Shown: positions 42,177-51,372 of the stretch, in pieces | Layout: each line of letters opens with the position of its first letter | Position numbering within the stretch: the first letter of the stretch is position 1 | Assembly: GCA_015999745.1 (NCBI GenBank) | Contig: JAECQP010000001.1 | Span: 62,001 to 126,000, forward strand | DNA length: 64,000 bases | Origin: Sphingobacteriia bacterium | GTDB lineage: Bacteria; Bacteroidota; Bacteroidia; Chitinophagales; Chitinophagaceae | Direction: 5' to 3' | The notes under the pieces: model-generated | What the model was told of the DNA's origin: nothing | The model's database searches: none | Seen by the model: only the letters and a program-made list of their open reading frames with translations | Made by a program: the position numbers and the translations under genes

Positions 42177-42227
42177 TCTATCACAATAAAAGAGCGCAGT
42201 AAAACTGCGCTCTTTTATTGTGATAGA
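42177..42227. terminator. Bidirectional terminator between lysS and the amidohydrolase gene
   Basis: A perfect 23-bp inverted repeat (42177-42199 with 42205-42227) around a 5-base loop. The core is AAAAGAGCGCAG / CTGCGCTCTTTT, so both strands end the GC stem in a T run. Placed between convergent genes, it should stop transcription both ways. Confidence 0.9.
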
Positions 42228-42250
42228 TACCCAAAAATTCAGCCGTTGTC

Positions 42251-43696
42251 TTAATCCCTGTAGTTTAGTGCAGGTTTCCGCTCGCCCAACAGGGCCTTGT
42301 ACTGATAATCTCCCTTTGATTGTAGAAACTCTTCTTTGGCTTTATTCACCAATGTTGGATCTGTGAACAGGTCAATTGCAGTCAGCGCCATAGTTTTGGC
42401 AGCAACCATCATGCCTTTTGTTCCCACTTCTGTGCCCCCGCAGGCTACTGCCTGCCAGCTGTGTGCGGGCGTACCGGGAATCCAGGTGGCTGCGCTAAGG
42501 CCAACAGTGGGTACGGCATAACTTACATCACCCACATCGGTAGAGCCGCCTCCTGCGTCTATCACAGCCTGTAACGGTGCAACAAGGGAGGCGCTTTCAA
42601 TAGCAGGCGCTTTATAAGTAAAAGAGGACTGCAGTTTTTTGCCAAACTCAATTTCTGCGGGACTGTATTTTACCCCGCCCACCTGCTGAAGGTTTTTTTG
42701 CATGGCTTCTGCAAGGGTTTTATTGATCAGGAGGTCGTGCGTGCCGCCAATAATTTCAAATTCCACTTTGGTTTCTGTTCCCAGGGCTGCACCATTGGCT
42801 GTTTTCTCCAGTCTTTCAAAGATGGAAGCCACCACTTCTTTCTTAGGGTGGCGTACATAATAAAACACTTCAGCAAAATCGGGTACCACGTTCGGCGCTT
42901 TTCCGCCCTGTGTGATCACATAGTGTATCCTGGTTTCCTGCGGAACATGTTCCCGCATCATATTTACCATATTATCCATCGCTTCCACTCCATCCAGTGC
43001 AGAACGTCCTCTTTCCGGTGACATGGATGCATGTGCAGATAAGCCGTAGAACCTGAACTTGGCAGACTTGTTGGCCAGTGCACTGGTCATGGTTACACTG
43101 TTTTCATCGTCGGGATGCCAATGTACGGCTACGTCCACATCTTTGAACAAACCCGCACGAACCATATATACTTTACCGCTGCCGCCTTCTTCCGCCGGGC
43201 AACCATATACACGAACGGTTCCTTTCAATTTTTTAGCTTCAATCAGTTTTTTGATTTCTATTCCGGCGGCAACAGATGCTGTACCAAATAAATGGTGACC
43301 GCAACCATGGCCCGAATTCAATCCGGCAACGGGCTTTTTCTCAGGATCGGCATCCTGTGATAATCCTGGGAGCGCATCGTATTCTGCAAGGATGGCAATC
43401 ACTGGTTTGCCGCTACCATAGCTGGCTACAAATGCCGTTGGCATTTCACCCACACCTGCCTCCACTCTGAAGCCGTTATCCTTCAGGGTTTGTTGCAGGA
43501 GCTGTGTACTTTTAACTTCTTTATAGCCAACTTCTGCAAAACCCCAGATCTGGTGGGCCAGGTTCTTATAGCTGTCGTATTTTCCATCGAGCTGCTGAAT
43601 AGCTTCTGTTTTAATTCCTGCTACCGGAATTGTTTTTTGTGCATGTATTCCGGACAAAGTCAGTGAACACAATGCAAGCAGTACTGTTTTTCTCAT
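42251..43696 (-). CDS. Secreted M20-family amidohydrolase (AbgB-like)
   Basis: A 481-residue dimetal hydrolase with a signal peptide (MRKTVLLALCSLTLSGIHAQ). M20D-family features: LAEYDALPGL, NSGHGCGHHLFG with the metal-binding Cys/His, PAEEGGSGKVYM (general-base Glu), HASMSPERGRSALDGVEAM, and GGGSTDVGDVS. It resembles the AbgB type that cleaves p-aminobenzoyl-glutamate or N-acyl amino acids. An exported location suggests scavenging of acylated amino acids or peptides from outside. It is shielded from lysS by a strong terminator and follows the SDR gene by 30 bases. Confidence 0.88.
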   Translation of the reverse strand: MRKTVLLALCSLTLSGIHAQKTIPVAGIKTEAIQQLDGKYDSYKNLAHQIWGFAEVGYKEVKSTQLLQQTLKDNGFRVEAGVGEMPTAFVASYGSGKPVIAILAEYDALPGLSQDADPEKKPVAGLNSGHGCGHHLFGTASVAAGIEIKKLIEAKKLKGTVRVYGCPAEEGGSGKVYMVRAGLFKDVDVAVHWHPDDENSVTMTSALANKSAKFRFYGLSAHASMSPERGRSALDGVEAMDNMVNMMREHVPQETRIHYVITQGGKAPNVVPDFAEVFYYVRHPKKEVVASIFERLEKTANGAALGTETKVEFEIIGGTHDLLINKTLAEAMQKNLQQVGGVKYSPAEIEFGKKLQSSFTYKAPAIESASLVAPLQAVIDAGGGSTDVGDVSYAVPTVGLSAATWIPGTPAHSWQAVACGGTEVGTKGMMVAAKTMALTAIDLFTDPTLVNKAKEEFLQSKGDYQYKALLGERKPALNYRD

Positions 43697-43726
43697 GTGC
43701 TGGTTACTATTGGTAATGGGGATATG

Positions 43727-44548
43727 TTAAACAAAAAGATCTTTGTACAATTCTGCTCCCGGAACCACTGAATATTTATTCAGATCGGTGATCCCTTCGG
43801 CAGCCAGTACATCTTCGTCTACAAACGTGTTTCCACTGCACTGAGCAGCGGTTTTAGACAGGATATAATAAACGCTGTCAGCAATGATATCCGTAGTGCG
43901 GCTCATTTTAGCCAGCGCCTCTCCGCCCAGTAAATTTCTTACTGCTGCAGTATCAATGGTGGTTTTGGGCCAGAGGGCATTGGATGCTACTCCGGCACCT
44001 TTTAATTCGGCGGCCCATCCAAGGGCAAGCATGCTCATACTATATTTGGTGATGGTATAGGCAATATGTCCACCCATCCATTTTGGGTCGAGGTTAATGG
44101 GCGGGGAGAGCGTAAGTATATGGGGGTTCATTCCTTTTTTAAGGTAAGGAATACAGTGTTTTACTACCAGAAAAGTACCCCTCACATTGATTTGCTGCAT
44201 CAGGTCAAACCGCTTGGCATCTGTTTGCTCTGTAGGAGTTAGCTGAATAGCCGATGCATTGTTGATCACCACATCAATTCCGCCAAAATGATCCACGGCC
44301 TGCTTCACAGCTGCTTCAATCTGTTCCTCCTGCCTGATATCCACCTGAACGGCCAGCGCCTTGCCACCGGCTGCTTCCACCTCTTCTGCTGCAGAATAAA
44401 TGGTGCCTCCCAATCTTGGATCTTCCGAAACACTTTTTGCGGCAATGACAATATTGGCGCCTTCTTTGGCCAGGCGTAGTGCAATGGCTTTACCAATACC
44501 TCTGCTGGCACCGGTAATAAAAACGGTTCTGTTTAGAAAAGGGGACAT
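43727..44548 (-). CDS. HSDL2-like short-chain dehydrogenase
   Basis: A 273-residue SDR. The cofactor site is VFITGASRGIGKAIAL near the N-terminus, NNASA follows near 92, and the active-site YxxxK is YTITK (near 168). It is close to the dehydrogenase part of human HSDL2: EEVEAAGGKAL, LSPPINLDPKWM, and the unusual NALWPKTTIDTAAV segment are shared, along with the C-terminal FVDEDVLAAEGI. The SCP2 sterol-carrier domain of HSDL2 is absent. HSDL2 is linked with fatty-acid metabolism in animals, but the substrate is unsettled. Two ATG codons lie two residues apart (44554, 44548); I give the inner one. Confidence 0.88.
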   Translation of the reverse strand: MSPFLNRTVFITGASRGIGKAIALRLAKEGANIVIAAKSVSEDPRLGGTIYSAAEEVEAAGGKALAVQVDIRQEEQIEAAVKQAVDHFGGIDVVINNASAIQLTPTEQTDAKRFDLMQQINVRGTFLVVKHCIPYLKKGMNPHILTLSPPINLDPKWMGGHIAYTITKYSMSMLALGWAAELKGAGVASNALWPKTTIDTAAVRNLLGGEALAKMSRTTDIIADSVYYILSKTAAQCSGNTFVDEDVLAAEGITDLNKYSVVPGAELYKDLFV

Positions 44549-44585
44549 AAGCAAATTGTTAGAGAATAAAAGTACGTAAAGCCAT

Positions 44586-45161
44586 TTACCAACCGAGAAA
44601 TTCTTTTATTACTTTTTCCGTTTCCAGGCAGGCAATATCCAGATCGCGGTTAACAATCGTTTTATTAAAATGATGGCTGAACGACATTTCATAACTGGCT
44701 TTGCTAAGCCTGGTGGAAATGCTTTCGGCGGTTTCCGTTCCCCGGCTTTCCAGTCTTTTTTTCAATTCTTCCACGGATGGCGGTTCAATAAAAACGGATA
44801 AACAATTATTGCCGAACTGCTGCTGAATATGTATTGCGCCTTTTACATCTATGTCCAGCACCGGCACTTTGTCCGCATCCCAGATTCTTTGCAATTCGCT
44901 TTTAAGGGTTCCGTAGTAACAGCCTTCGTATACCATCTCCCATTCTACAAACTCATCCGCCTCAATTCTTGAACGAAACTGTTCTTCAGGTATAAAATGA
45001 TACTGTACTCCATCCAGTTCCCCTGCTCTTGGCTTGCGGGTGGCAGCAGAGATGGAAAAAGCCAGTTTAGGGTATTTATTCAGCAGAAATCGGGTGATGG
45101 ATGTTTTTCCCGCTCCGGACGGGGCGGTAATGATGATCAGCTTATGACTGGAAAGGGTCAT
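44586..45161 (-). CDS. gmk: Guanylate kinase
   Basis: A 191-residue kinase converting GMP to GDP with ATP. The P-loop is TAPSGAGKTSI (about 12-22). The GMP-binding part has TRKPRAGELDGVQYHF and GCYYGTLKSE, and DIDVKGAIHIQ matches the conserved D-x-G-A strand. I chose ATG 45161 (MTLSSHKL); a start 18 codons earlier gives an atypical hydrophobic extension. A TTTCTTTG element (minus strand 45183-45176) resembles the usual short-leader promoter and sits just upstream of this start. The divergent histidine kinase gene starts 73 bases away. Confidence 0.94.
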   Translation of the reverse strand: MTLSSHKLIIITAPSGAGKTSITRFLLNKYPKLAFSISAATRKPRAGELDGVQYHFIPEEQFRSRIEADEFVEWEMVYEGCYYGTLKSELQRIWDADKVPVLDIDVKGAIHIQQQFGNNCLSVFIEPPSVEELKKRLESRGTETAESISTRLSKASYEMSFSHHFNKTIVNRDLDIACLETEKVIKEFLGW

Positions 45162-45234
45162 TGTAATTTTTGCTGCAAAGAAACAATTAATTTGGAGTAA
45201 TTTTATATTCGTCACTCCCTAAATTGCGCCCACT

Positions 45235-47442
45235 TTGAGAATTCAGGAAGTTATATCATGTAATAACAGCACTGCTGCATTCAATGAAAGTTCTCCCTGT
45301 GTACGTTTACTGATTCAAAAAAACGGCCAGATCATCCATTGCAATAATCGGGCTGCCGAGGTATTTGGATATGATGCCGAAACAATTCTTTCCGCATCGG
45401 TTAAAGATTTACTGGACCCTTACGATAACAGGATAGATGAATTATTGAATACCCCCTTATCGGGCAAAAAAGTCACCATCAATACAGTGGCGATCAGGAA
45501 AAACAAAGAGTTTTTTCCTGTTTCGATTACATTCCTTGAATACCACGACAACGAACTGACCCGGAATGTAATGGCATTGAGCATTATAGACATCACGGCC
45601 ATCAATAAAACAGATTTGTTGTTACAGGAGACCTCGCAAATTGCGAAAGTAGGTGGGTGGGAATTGGATCTTGAATCCAAACAGCTTTACTGGACCAGTA
45701 TTACCAAGGAGATTCATGAAGTTCCTGCAAACTATATTCCAACATTGGAAAAAGCGTTTGACTTTTATCATGGAGAGGAATCCAGATCCCTGCTAACCAG
45801 ATCAGTGGATATTGCAATGCAAACCGGCAAACCCTATGATATCAAAGTAGTGATCAAAACGGGTAAGGGAAATATCAAACAGGTAAATTGCAGGGGAAAA
45901 GTACATTTTGAAAATGGCATTCCCACCCACTTGTTTGGAATCATCCAGGATATCACCGAACAGGAAGAAAACAGGCAAAAGCTGGTGACGGCAGTAAGTG
46001 AGTTCAATAAAATCATGGACACATCTCTGGATATTATCGGGGTCATTAACAAAGAGGGAGAATATGTACAGATAAACAAAGCGGCTGAAAGAGTATGGGG
46101 ATATACAAGAGAAGAGCTGATTGGCAGTAAAAACACCAAATTCATTCTGGAGGAAGACCTGGCAAAAACCATCGAAATCATCAATAAGGTAAAAAGCGGA
46201 ATTGATGTAACCAATTTCGAAAACAGGTATAAAACAAAGGATGGAAGAATTGTTGCCATGTCCTGGTCTGCTACTGCTGACCAGGTTTCCGGATTCCGCT
46301 ATGTCATTGGAAGGGATATTTCAGATAAAATTAAGAATGAACAGCAGCTAAAATTACTCGAATCAGTAATCACGAATACCAAAGATGCAGTGTTGATAAC
46401 AGATGCCATCGCTACAGATGAATCGGGGCCAAAAATAGTATACGTTAATGAGGCTTTCACCAGAATGACCGGTTATACCAGGGAAGAAATTTTGGGTAAA
46501 ACGCCTAAGCTTCTTCATGGTCCGGAGACCGATCAACAGGTAATAGCTAAATTGTACAAAGCGATTGAGCACTGGGAATCCTGCGAAATTGAAGTAGTCA
46601 ATTATAAGAAAAACGGAGAACCCTACTGGATCAATTTTACGGCGGTTCCTGTTCCGGACAATATGGGTAGCTACAGCCACTGGATTGCCATCGAAAAAGA
46701 TATTACAGAGAGAAAAAAAGAAGAAAAGGAAAGAACAAGACTGATCAACGAGCTGGTACAGAGCAACAGAGATCTCAAACAGTTTTCTTATATCACATCT
46801 CATAATTTAAGAGCACCGCTCACCAATTTGCTTGCGCTGATCAAACTCCTGAACTGGGATGATATAAAGGACGAGGAAAATAAAGTCCTGCTTCGGTCTT
46901 TTGAAAAATCTACCGAGCAACTTAATGCAACCATTAATGATCTGCTGAAAGTGCTGATTCTGAAAGAACAAACGGCCATCCTTACAGAACCGGTTTCACT
47001 GCAAAAAGTTTTAAATGAAACTTTGTTGTCGTTTACTTCTCAGATGAAAGACTTACAGGTGAATATAAAGACAGACTTCAGTAAGGCAGGCACCATTTAT
47101 TTCAACAAGGAATACCTGGAAAGTATTTTTATCAACCTGATCGGAAATGCACTCAAATACTATTCGCCGGACCGGAAACCGGAAATAGGCATCAGTTCAA
47201 AAGAAACGCCGGATTATATTCAGGTGATTGTTAAGGACAATGGCCTGGGGATTGACCTGGAAAAAAACAGGGGCCGCATTTTCAAATTGTTCCAAACCTT
47301 TCACCAGGGGCGAGACAGCAAAGGCGTAGGTCTCTATATGGTACAAACCCAGTTACAGGCTTTGGGGGGCAAAATAGAAGTAGAGAGCGAAGTAAACAAA
47401 GGCTCCGTATTTATCGTTTCTTTTAAGAAGCAACTCAATTAG
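45235..47442 (+). CDS. Cytoplasmic four-PAS sensor histidine kinase
   Basis: A 735-residue kinase with no membrane helix. Four PAS-type sensor domains come in series: about 20-120, 130-245 (PAS_3-like, GGWELDLESKQLYW), 258-370 (VWGYTREELIGS) and 380-500 (MTGYTREEILGKTPKLL, close to the redox/light-type PAS). Then the phospho-acceptor His523 (ITSHNLRAPL) and an ATPase domain (NLIGNALKY, DNGLGIDLE, GVGLYMVQ). The substituted HNLRAPL box is common in Bacteroidota. No ATG fits: the frame opens after TAA 45220-45222, and the first usable start is TTG 45235 (an ATT at 45223 is the only other choice). There is no adjacent response regulator, and its end overlaps the next convergent gene by 8 bases. 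Confidence 0.88.
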   Translation: MRIQEVISCNNSTAAFNESSPCVRLLIQKNGQIIHCNNRAAEVFGYDAETILSASVKDLLDPYDNRIDELLNTPLSGKKVTINTVAIRKNKEFFPVSITFLEYHDNELTRNVMALSIIDITAINKTDLLLQETSQIAKVGGWELDLESKQLYWTSITKEIHEVPANYIPTLEKAFDFYHGEESRSLLTRSVDIAMQTGKPYDIKVVIKTGKGNIKQVNCRGKVHFENGIPTHLFGIIQDITEQEENRQKLVTAVSEFNKIMDTSLDIIGVINKEGEYVQINKAAERVWGYTREELIGSKNTKFILEEDLAKTIEIINKVKSGIDVTNFENRYKTKDGRIVAMSWSATADQVSGFRYVIGRDISDKIKNEQQLKLLESVITNTKDAVLITDAIATDESGPKIVYVNEAFTRMTGYTREEILGKTPKLLHGPETDQQVIAKLYKAIEHWESCEIEVVNYKKNGEPYWINFTAVPVPDNMGSYSHWIAIEKDITERKKEEKERTRLINELVQSNRDLKQFSYITSHNLRAPLTNLLALIKLLNWDDIKDEENKVLLRSFEKSTEQLNATINDLLKVLILKEQTAILTEPVSLQKVLNETLLSFTSQMKDLQVNIKTDFSKAGTIYFNKEYLESIFINLIGNALKYYSPDRKPEIGISSKETPDYIQVIVKDNGLGIDLEKNRGRIFKLFQTFHQGRDSKGVGLYMVQTQLQALGGKIEVESEVNKGSVFIVSFKKQLN

Positions 47443-47923
47443 TTTTTTTACTGTTCCTGCCCACGGCATAATGTGGTTTCAATTCTTCGTAAATAACTTT
47501 AAACTCATCCATTCCGGATGCGGCAGCGTTTTTAGAATTCTGAAAATATGCCCTGGACTGCTGCAGAATTTCATTCCCGATCAGCAATTTGGCATCTTCC
47601 AGCTTAGTTCTGATCAGTTCCACCTCGCCCAGCAACTCTGCATATTGCTCATACAGGTGCAGGTAGTTATTGCATTTGGCCACATCCACAAAAGAAGGAA
47701 CTGTATTGGGGCTCCTCCGCATAAACTGAACAGCCTTTTGCACAAAAGTCTGCCGCTTGGTATTCAGCTTGAACATGCTTCTCCTTTGCTCGGGTTTCAA
47801 CTTAACGTTTCCGGGGATCATATTCCGCAGGGCAGATATATGCTGACGGATCGACATCAGCTCCGAACCAATAAAGCTTCTGAAAGAATTCATGGCAGGT
47901 TTTATGGAAAAACGCTCATTCAA
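47435..47923 (-). CDS. Conserved-looking hypothetical protein, helical
   Basis: A 162-residue basic, mostly helical protein with no signal peptide or membrane helix. It has many Arg/Lys residues early (RRSMFKLNTKRQTFVQKAV) and a coiled-coil-like middle (about 88-125, LYEQYAELLGEVELIRTKLEDAK). No known domain is recognised. It ends inside the last codons of the convergent histidine kinase gene. An internal ATG at residue 11 is a possible alternative start. The protein-like composition over its full length supports it as real, but the function is unknown. Confidence 0.6.
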   Translation of the reverse strand: MNERFSIKPAMNSFRSFIGSELMSIRQHISALRNMIPGNVKLKPEQRRSMFKLNTKRQTFVQKAVQFMRRSPNTVPSFVDVAKCNNYLHLYEQYAELLGEVELIRTKLEDAKLLIGNEILQQSRAYFQNSKNAAASGMDEFKVIYEELKPHYAVGRNSKKTN

Positions 47924-48016
47924 ATTAGAAAATTGCCCATTCGGGCGGTTTGCTTATTAACTAAATGTTACCTGCTTTCCTCTTTTTCATTATCTTAATA
48001 GCAACAATTGCCTGCT

Positions 48017-48583
48017 ATGCGTGTATGCTGGAACCTGTTTCTATGGCTGCGGGGGTGGTCCATACGTGGCGAATTCCCTTATCAGCTTAAAAAATGTGTG
48101 GTCATTGTTGCGCCGCACACCAGCAGCTGGGACTTTATAATAGGCCTGGCTGTAAGGAGCAGGCTCCGGCTATACCATATCCGTTTTATGGGAAAAGACG
48201 CTTTATTCAGGGGTCCTTTGGGTTTTATCTTCCGCAAACTCGGTGGTTTTCCGGTAGACCGGTTCCATAAAAACAATATGGTGGAACAGGTGGCGGGCCT
48301 CTTTAACACAAACGACTCATTTGTTCTGGCACTCTCGCCCGAAGGAACCAGAAAAAAAGTAGACCGGTTAAGAACCGGGTTCTACCATATAGCGGTGAAA
48401 GCCGGGGTACCCATTGTGATGGCCGGCTTTGATTTTGGAAAGAAAGAGATCTCGATTGCCCCTCCATTTTATCCAACCGGTAATATGGATGCGGATCTGA
48501 ACATGATTATCGGGCACTATGCATCCCTTAAAGGAAAAATTCCCGAACAGGGGTTAGCCCATTTACTAAGAACTTTTGCTTAA
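48017..48583 (+). CDS. Lysophospholipid acyltransferase-family protein (PlsC-like)
   Basis: A 188-residue membrane-associated acyltransferase. The catalytic HxxxxD motif is APHTSSWDF (His and Asp near 35-40). FMGKDALFRGPLGFIFRKLGGFPVDR is the substrate-binding block, and SPEGTRKK (about 113-120) is motif III. It should transfer acyl groups to lysophosphatidate or a related glycerol or amino-lipid acceptor. I chose ATG 48017 over a TTG 9 bases earlier. It precedes the acyl-activating enzyme gene by 14 bases, so the two may work together in lipid remodelling. Confidence 0.85.
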   Translation: MRVCWNLFLWLRGWSIRGEFPYQLKKCVVIVAPHTSSWDFIIGLAVRSRLRLYHIRFMGKDALFRGPLGFIFRKLGGFPVDRFHKNNMVEQVAGLFNTNDSFVLALSPEGTRKKVDRLRTGFYHIAVKAGVPIVMAGFDFGKKEISIAPPFYPTGNMDADLNMIIGHYASLKGKIPEQGLAHLLRTFA

Positions 48584-48597
48584 TCCCCCCAACCACT

Positions 48598-50244
48598 ATG
48601 CAGAATCAGTACCCGACTATCGTAGACCAGTTTTGTAAATTTGAACGGGAAAAGGGGAGCCGGCTTTTTTTATCGGAGCCGGTGAATGGCGTTTACCGGA
48701 ATTTCACCTGGGCCCGGGCCGGGAAAGAAATCCGTTCAATGGCAGGGTGGCTGCAAAACAGCGGTTTAAGAAAAGGAGATAAAGTGGCCATTCTCAGTAA
48801 AAACTGTGCACACTGGATGATGGCGGATCTTGCCATTGCCATGGCGGGTATGGTTTCTGTTCCGCTTTATCCGAATATTACCGCAGAAGCTATTCGGGAA
48901 ATTTTGCTTCACAGCGATGCAAAGTTAATATTTGCAGGCAAACTGGATAACCCGCTTGCGATCAGAACGGGCATTCCGGTTGAAATACAACAGATCAGTT
49001 TCCCCTTTTATTTTAATGAAGGTTGTTTGAACTGGGATGATTTGGTGCAATCTGCCACTCCGCTGGAAGGAGTGCCTGAAATAGATGCAAAAGCGCTTTC
49101 CTGCATCATTTACACATCTGGAACAACAGGGCAACCCAAAGGGGTTATGCATAGTTTTCATGGAATATCCTTTGCCGTTTATTCCTTTTTAAAAAGTAAT
49201 CCGCCAATTGAAAACGAGGTCTTCTTTTCTTATTTACCGCTCTGTCATGTTGCTGAAAGAATGCTGGTGGAATGTGGTACCATCTTCACAGGCAGCACCG
49301 TTCATTTTGTAGAGTCGCTCGATACATTTTCTAAAAACCTCTATCATACAAAGCCTACCATCTTTTTGGCGGTTCCGCGAATCTGGGAAAAGATACAGGA
49401 AGAAATTCTGAAAAAAATGCCACAGGCGAGGCTCAGCCGGTTATTGCGCATACCCGTGGTTTCCGGATTGATTAAAAAAACCATCCGTAAAAAACTCGGA
49501 CTTGGGCGATGCAAATACTTGTATACCGGCGCTTCCCCCATTAATCCATCTGTGTTGGAATGGTTTGCCCGGCTGGGATTGGTTATCCAGGAAGCCTACG
49601 GTATGACCGAGAACTCTGCACTATCTCACTCCAATAGAAGAGCCAATGTGAGGTTTGGTACTGTTGGGCAAAGCTACCCGGGAGTGGACGTGAAACTGGG
49701 CAAAGACAATGAGGTACTGGTAAGAAGCGAGGCTTCCATGCTGGGTTATTACAAAGAGCCCGAACTAACTGCAACCATGTTTGAGGGAGACTGGCTTAAA
49801 ACAGGAGATGAAGGATTCATTGATGCGGAAGGATTCCTCACCATTACCGGAAGAATCAAAGACCAGTTCAAAACCAGTAAAGGCAAATACATCATACCTG
49901 CACAAATTGAGTCGAAAGTGCTGGCCCATCCATATGTTTCACAGGCCTGCATTGTTGGATCAGGCATGCCGGCCCCCCTACTCCTATGTACACTCTCCGA
50001 AAAAGCCCTCGTACAGGAAAAGCCCTCCGTTTTACAACATCTCCAGGATCTGCTGAATAAAGTAAATACCCAGTTGGAACACCATGAAAAGATTGCAAGG
50101 CTGATCATTATGCGGGAGGAGTGGACGATCGACAATGGAATATTAACTCCAACACTTAAAATCAAGCGCAAAGCAATAGATGCCCTTTTTCAGGAATATT
50201 ACACCGCCTGGTATAACCTGCAGCATCCTGTTGCTTTTATATAA
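48598..50244 (+). CDS. Long-chain acyl-CoA synthetase-like AMP-forming ligase
   Basis: A 548-residue adenylate-forming enzyme. The ATP-binding signature is IIYTSGTTGQPKGVMHS (about 176-192). Later motifs include QEAYGMTENSAL, the GDWLKTGDEGFID adenine/ribose site and TGRIKDQFKTSKGKYI around the hinge. The lid carries the usual catalytic Lys region near 515-530. It probably makes acyl-CoA for the neighbouring acyltransferase or for beta-oxidation. It is shorter than eukaryotic long-chain ligases but normal for Bacteroidota homologues. It is followed by a 115-base gap. Confidence 0.9.
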   Translation: MQNQYPTIVDQFCKFEREKGSRLFLSEPVNGVYRNFTWARAGKEIRSMAGWLQNSGLRKGDKVAILSKNCAHWMMADLAIAMAGMVSVPLYPNITAEAIREILLHSDAKLIFAGKLDNPLAIRTGIPVEIQQISFPFYFNEGCLNWDDLVQSATPLEGVPEIDAKALSCIIYTSGTTGQPKGVMHSFHGISFAVYSFLKSNPPIENEVFFSYLPLCHVAERMLVECGTIFTGSTVHFVESLDTFSKNLYHTKPTIFLAVPRIWEKIQEEILKKMPQARLSRLLRIPVVSGLIKKTIRKKLGLGRCKYLYTGASPINPSVLEWFARLGLVIQEAYGMTENSALSHSNRRANVRFGTVGQSYPGVDVKLGKDNEVLVRSEASMLGYYKEPELTATMFEGDWLKTGDEGFIDAEGFLTITGRIKDQFKTSKGKYIIPAQIESKVLAHPYVSQACIVGSGMPAPLLLCTLSEKALVQEKPSVLQHLQDLLNKVNTQLEHHEKIARLIIMREEWTIDNGILTPTLKIKRKAIDALFQEYYTAWYNLQHPVAFI

Positions 50245-50359
50245 CCCCCTGACATTTTATTTGTATTTCTTGGCATAAGTTTTGAACTTTACCGTTTGGA
50301 ACACAATTAATTGGCTTAAAAAACGTTCCTTATAGAACTTTGTAACAAACCGTTATACG

Positions 50360-51247
50360 ATGAATATTAAATTGTACACTTTTGCCGCAATTGCATCTTT
50401 TGCATTATTTTCCTGCGTTAGCCCTAAACAACTCAGACAATCTGAAGCAAAATATGCCGAATTAAATGGCGCTTATGCCGAACTGCAGGGTAAATACAGA
50501 GCACTGCAGGACGAGATGAACAAGTCTAATAATGATAAAGACAAGCTGGCTACTCAAAAAGCCGCGCTGGAGTCTCAGATAGCCGGCCTGAACAATCAGC
50601 TGGAATACCTGAAACAGAACAACAATACAGTGCTGAACCAGTTAAAAGACCTGTCTGTGGTAACCGGTTCTCAGGCCGAGAGCATCAGAAAATCTTTAGA
50701 GAATATTGGTGCAAAAGACATTTATATCAAGGACCTGCAGGGATCCATTGCCCGTAAGGATTCCCTGAATATGGCCCTGGTCATGAATCTGAAAGGAGCA
50801 ATTGGCAACCTGGACGACAAAGACATCAACATTAAAGTAGAAAAAGGAGTCGTTTATGTAGATATCTCCGATAAACTGCTGTTCAAAAGCGGAAGTTATG
50901 ATGTAAACGAGCGTGCTAAAGAAGTACTGGGCAAGGTGGCTAAAGTGCTGAAAGCGCAGCCAGACATCGAGTTCCAGGTTGAAGGTCATACTGATACTGT
51001 GCCTATCAAAGGCGGTGCACTGGTAGATAACTGGGATCTCAGTGTTAAACGTGCTACTACTATCGTAAGATTATTACAGGATACCTACGGTCTGGATCCT
51101 AAGAGAATGACCGCTGCCGGAAGAAGCGAATACATTCCTGTAGCCGACAATGGCACTGCAGATGGACGTGCTGCCAACCGCAGAACCAGGATCGTGATCT
51201 TACCTCAACTGGATCAGTTCTTCAAACTGCTGGAGCGCAAGCAATAA
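50360..51247 (+). CDS. OmpA-family lipoprotein with coiled-coil stalk
   Basis: A 295-residue lipoprotein: leader ending LFSC (Cys near 19), a long coiled coil (about 25-120, AELNGAYAELQGKYRALQDE and continuing heptads), and a C-terminal OmpA peptidoglycan-binding domain (about 165-285, FQVEGHTDTVPIKGG, NWDLSVKRATTIVRLL, and RAANRRTRIVILP). It should tether the outer membrane to the cell wall. A GAACTTTG element close to the -7 consensus lies upstream (about 50334-50341) with a TTG about 21 bases before it. A strong terminator follows, which fits an abundant single-gene transcript. Confidence 0.88.
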   Translation: MNIKLYTFAAIASFALFSCVSPKQLRQSEAKYAELNGAYAELQGKYRALQDEMNKSNNDKDKLATQKAALESQIAGLNNQLEYLKQNNNTVLNQLKDLSVVTGSQAESIRKSLENIGAKDIYIKDLQGSIARKDSLNMALVMNLKGAIGNLDDKDINIKVEKGVVYVDISDKLLFKSGSYDVNERAKEVLGKVAKVLKAQPDIEFQVEGHTDTVPIKGGALVDNWDLSVKRATTIVRLLQDTYGLDPKRMTAAGRSEYIPVADNGTADGRAANRRTRIVILPQLDQFFKLLERKQ

Positions 51248-51270
51248 TCCGGACAGAAAAATAATACAAG

Positions 51271-51294
51271 GCGGGGTTTTACCCCGCTTTTTTT
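51271..51294 (+). terminator. Rho-independent terminator after the OmpA lipoprotein gene
   Basis: GCGGGG, a TTTTA loop, CCCCGC, then seven T. It starts 24 bases after the stop codon. Confidence 0.93.
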
Positions 51295-51372
51295 ATGCCC
51301 GTCATTTAAACATTCAATTTTTTTAGTGCACACATTTGGCCTAATTTGAGTTAGTATTTCCGTGCAATACCT

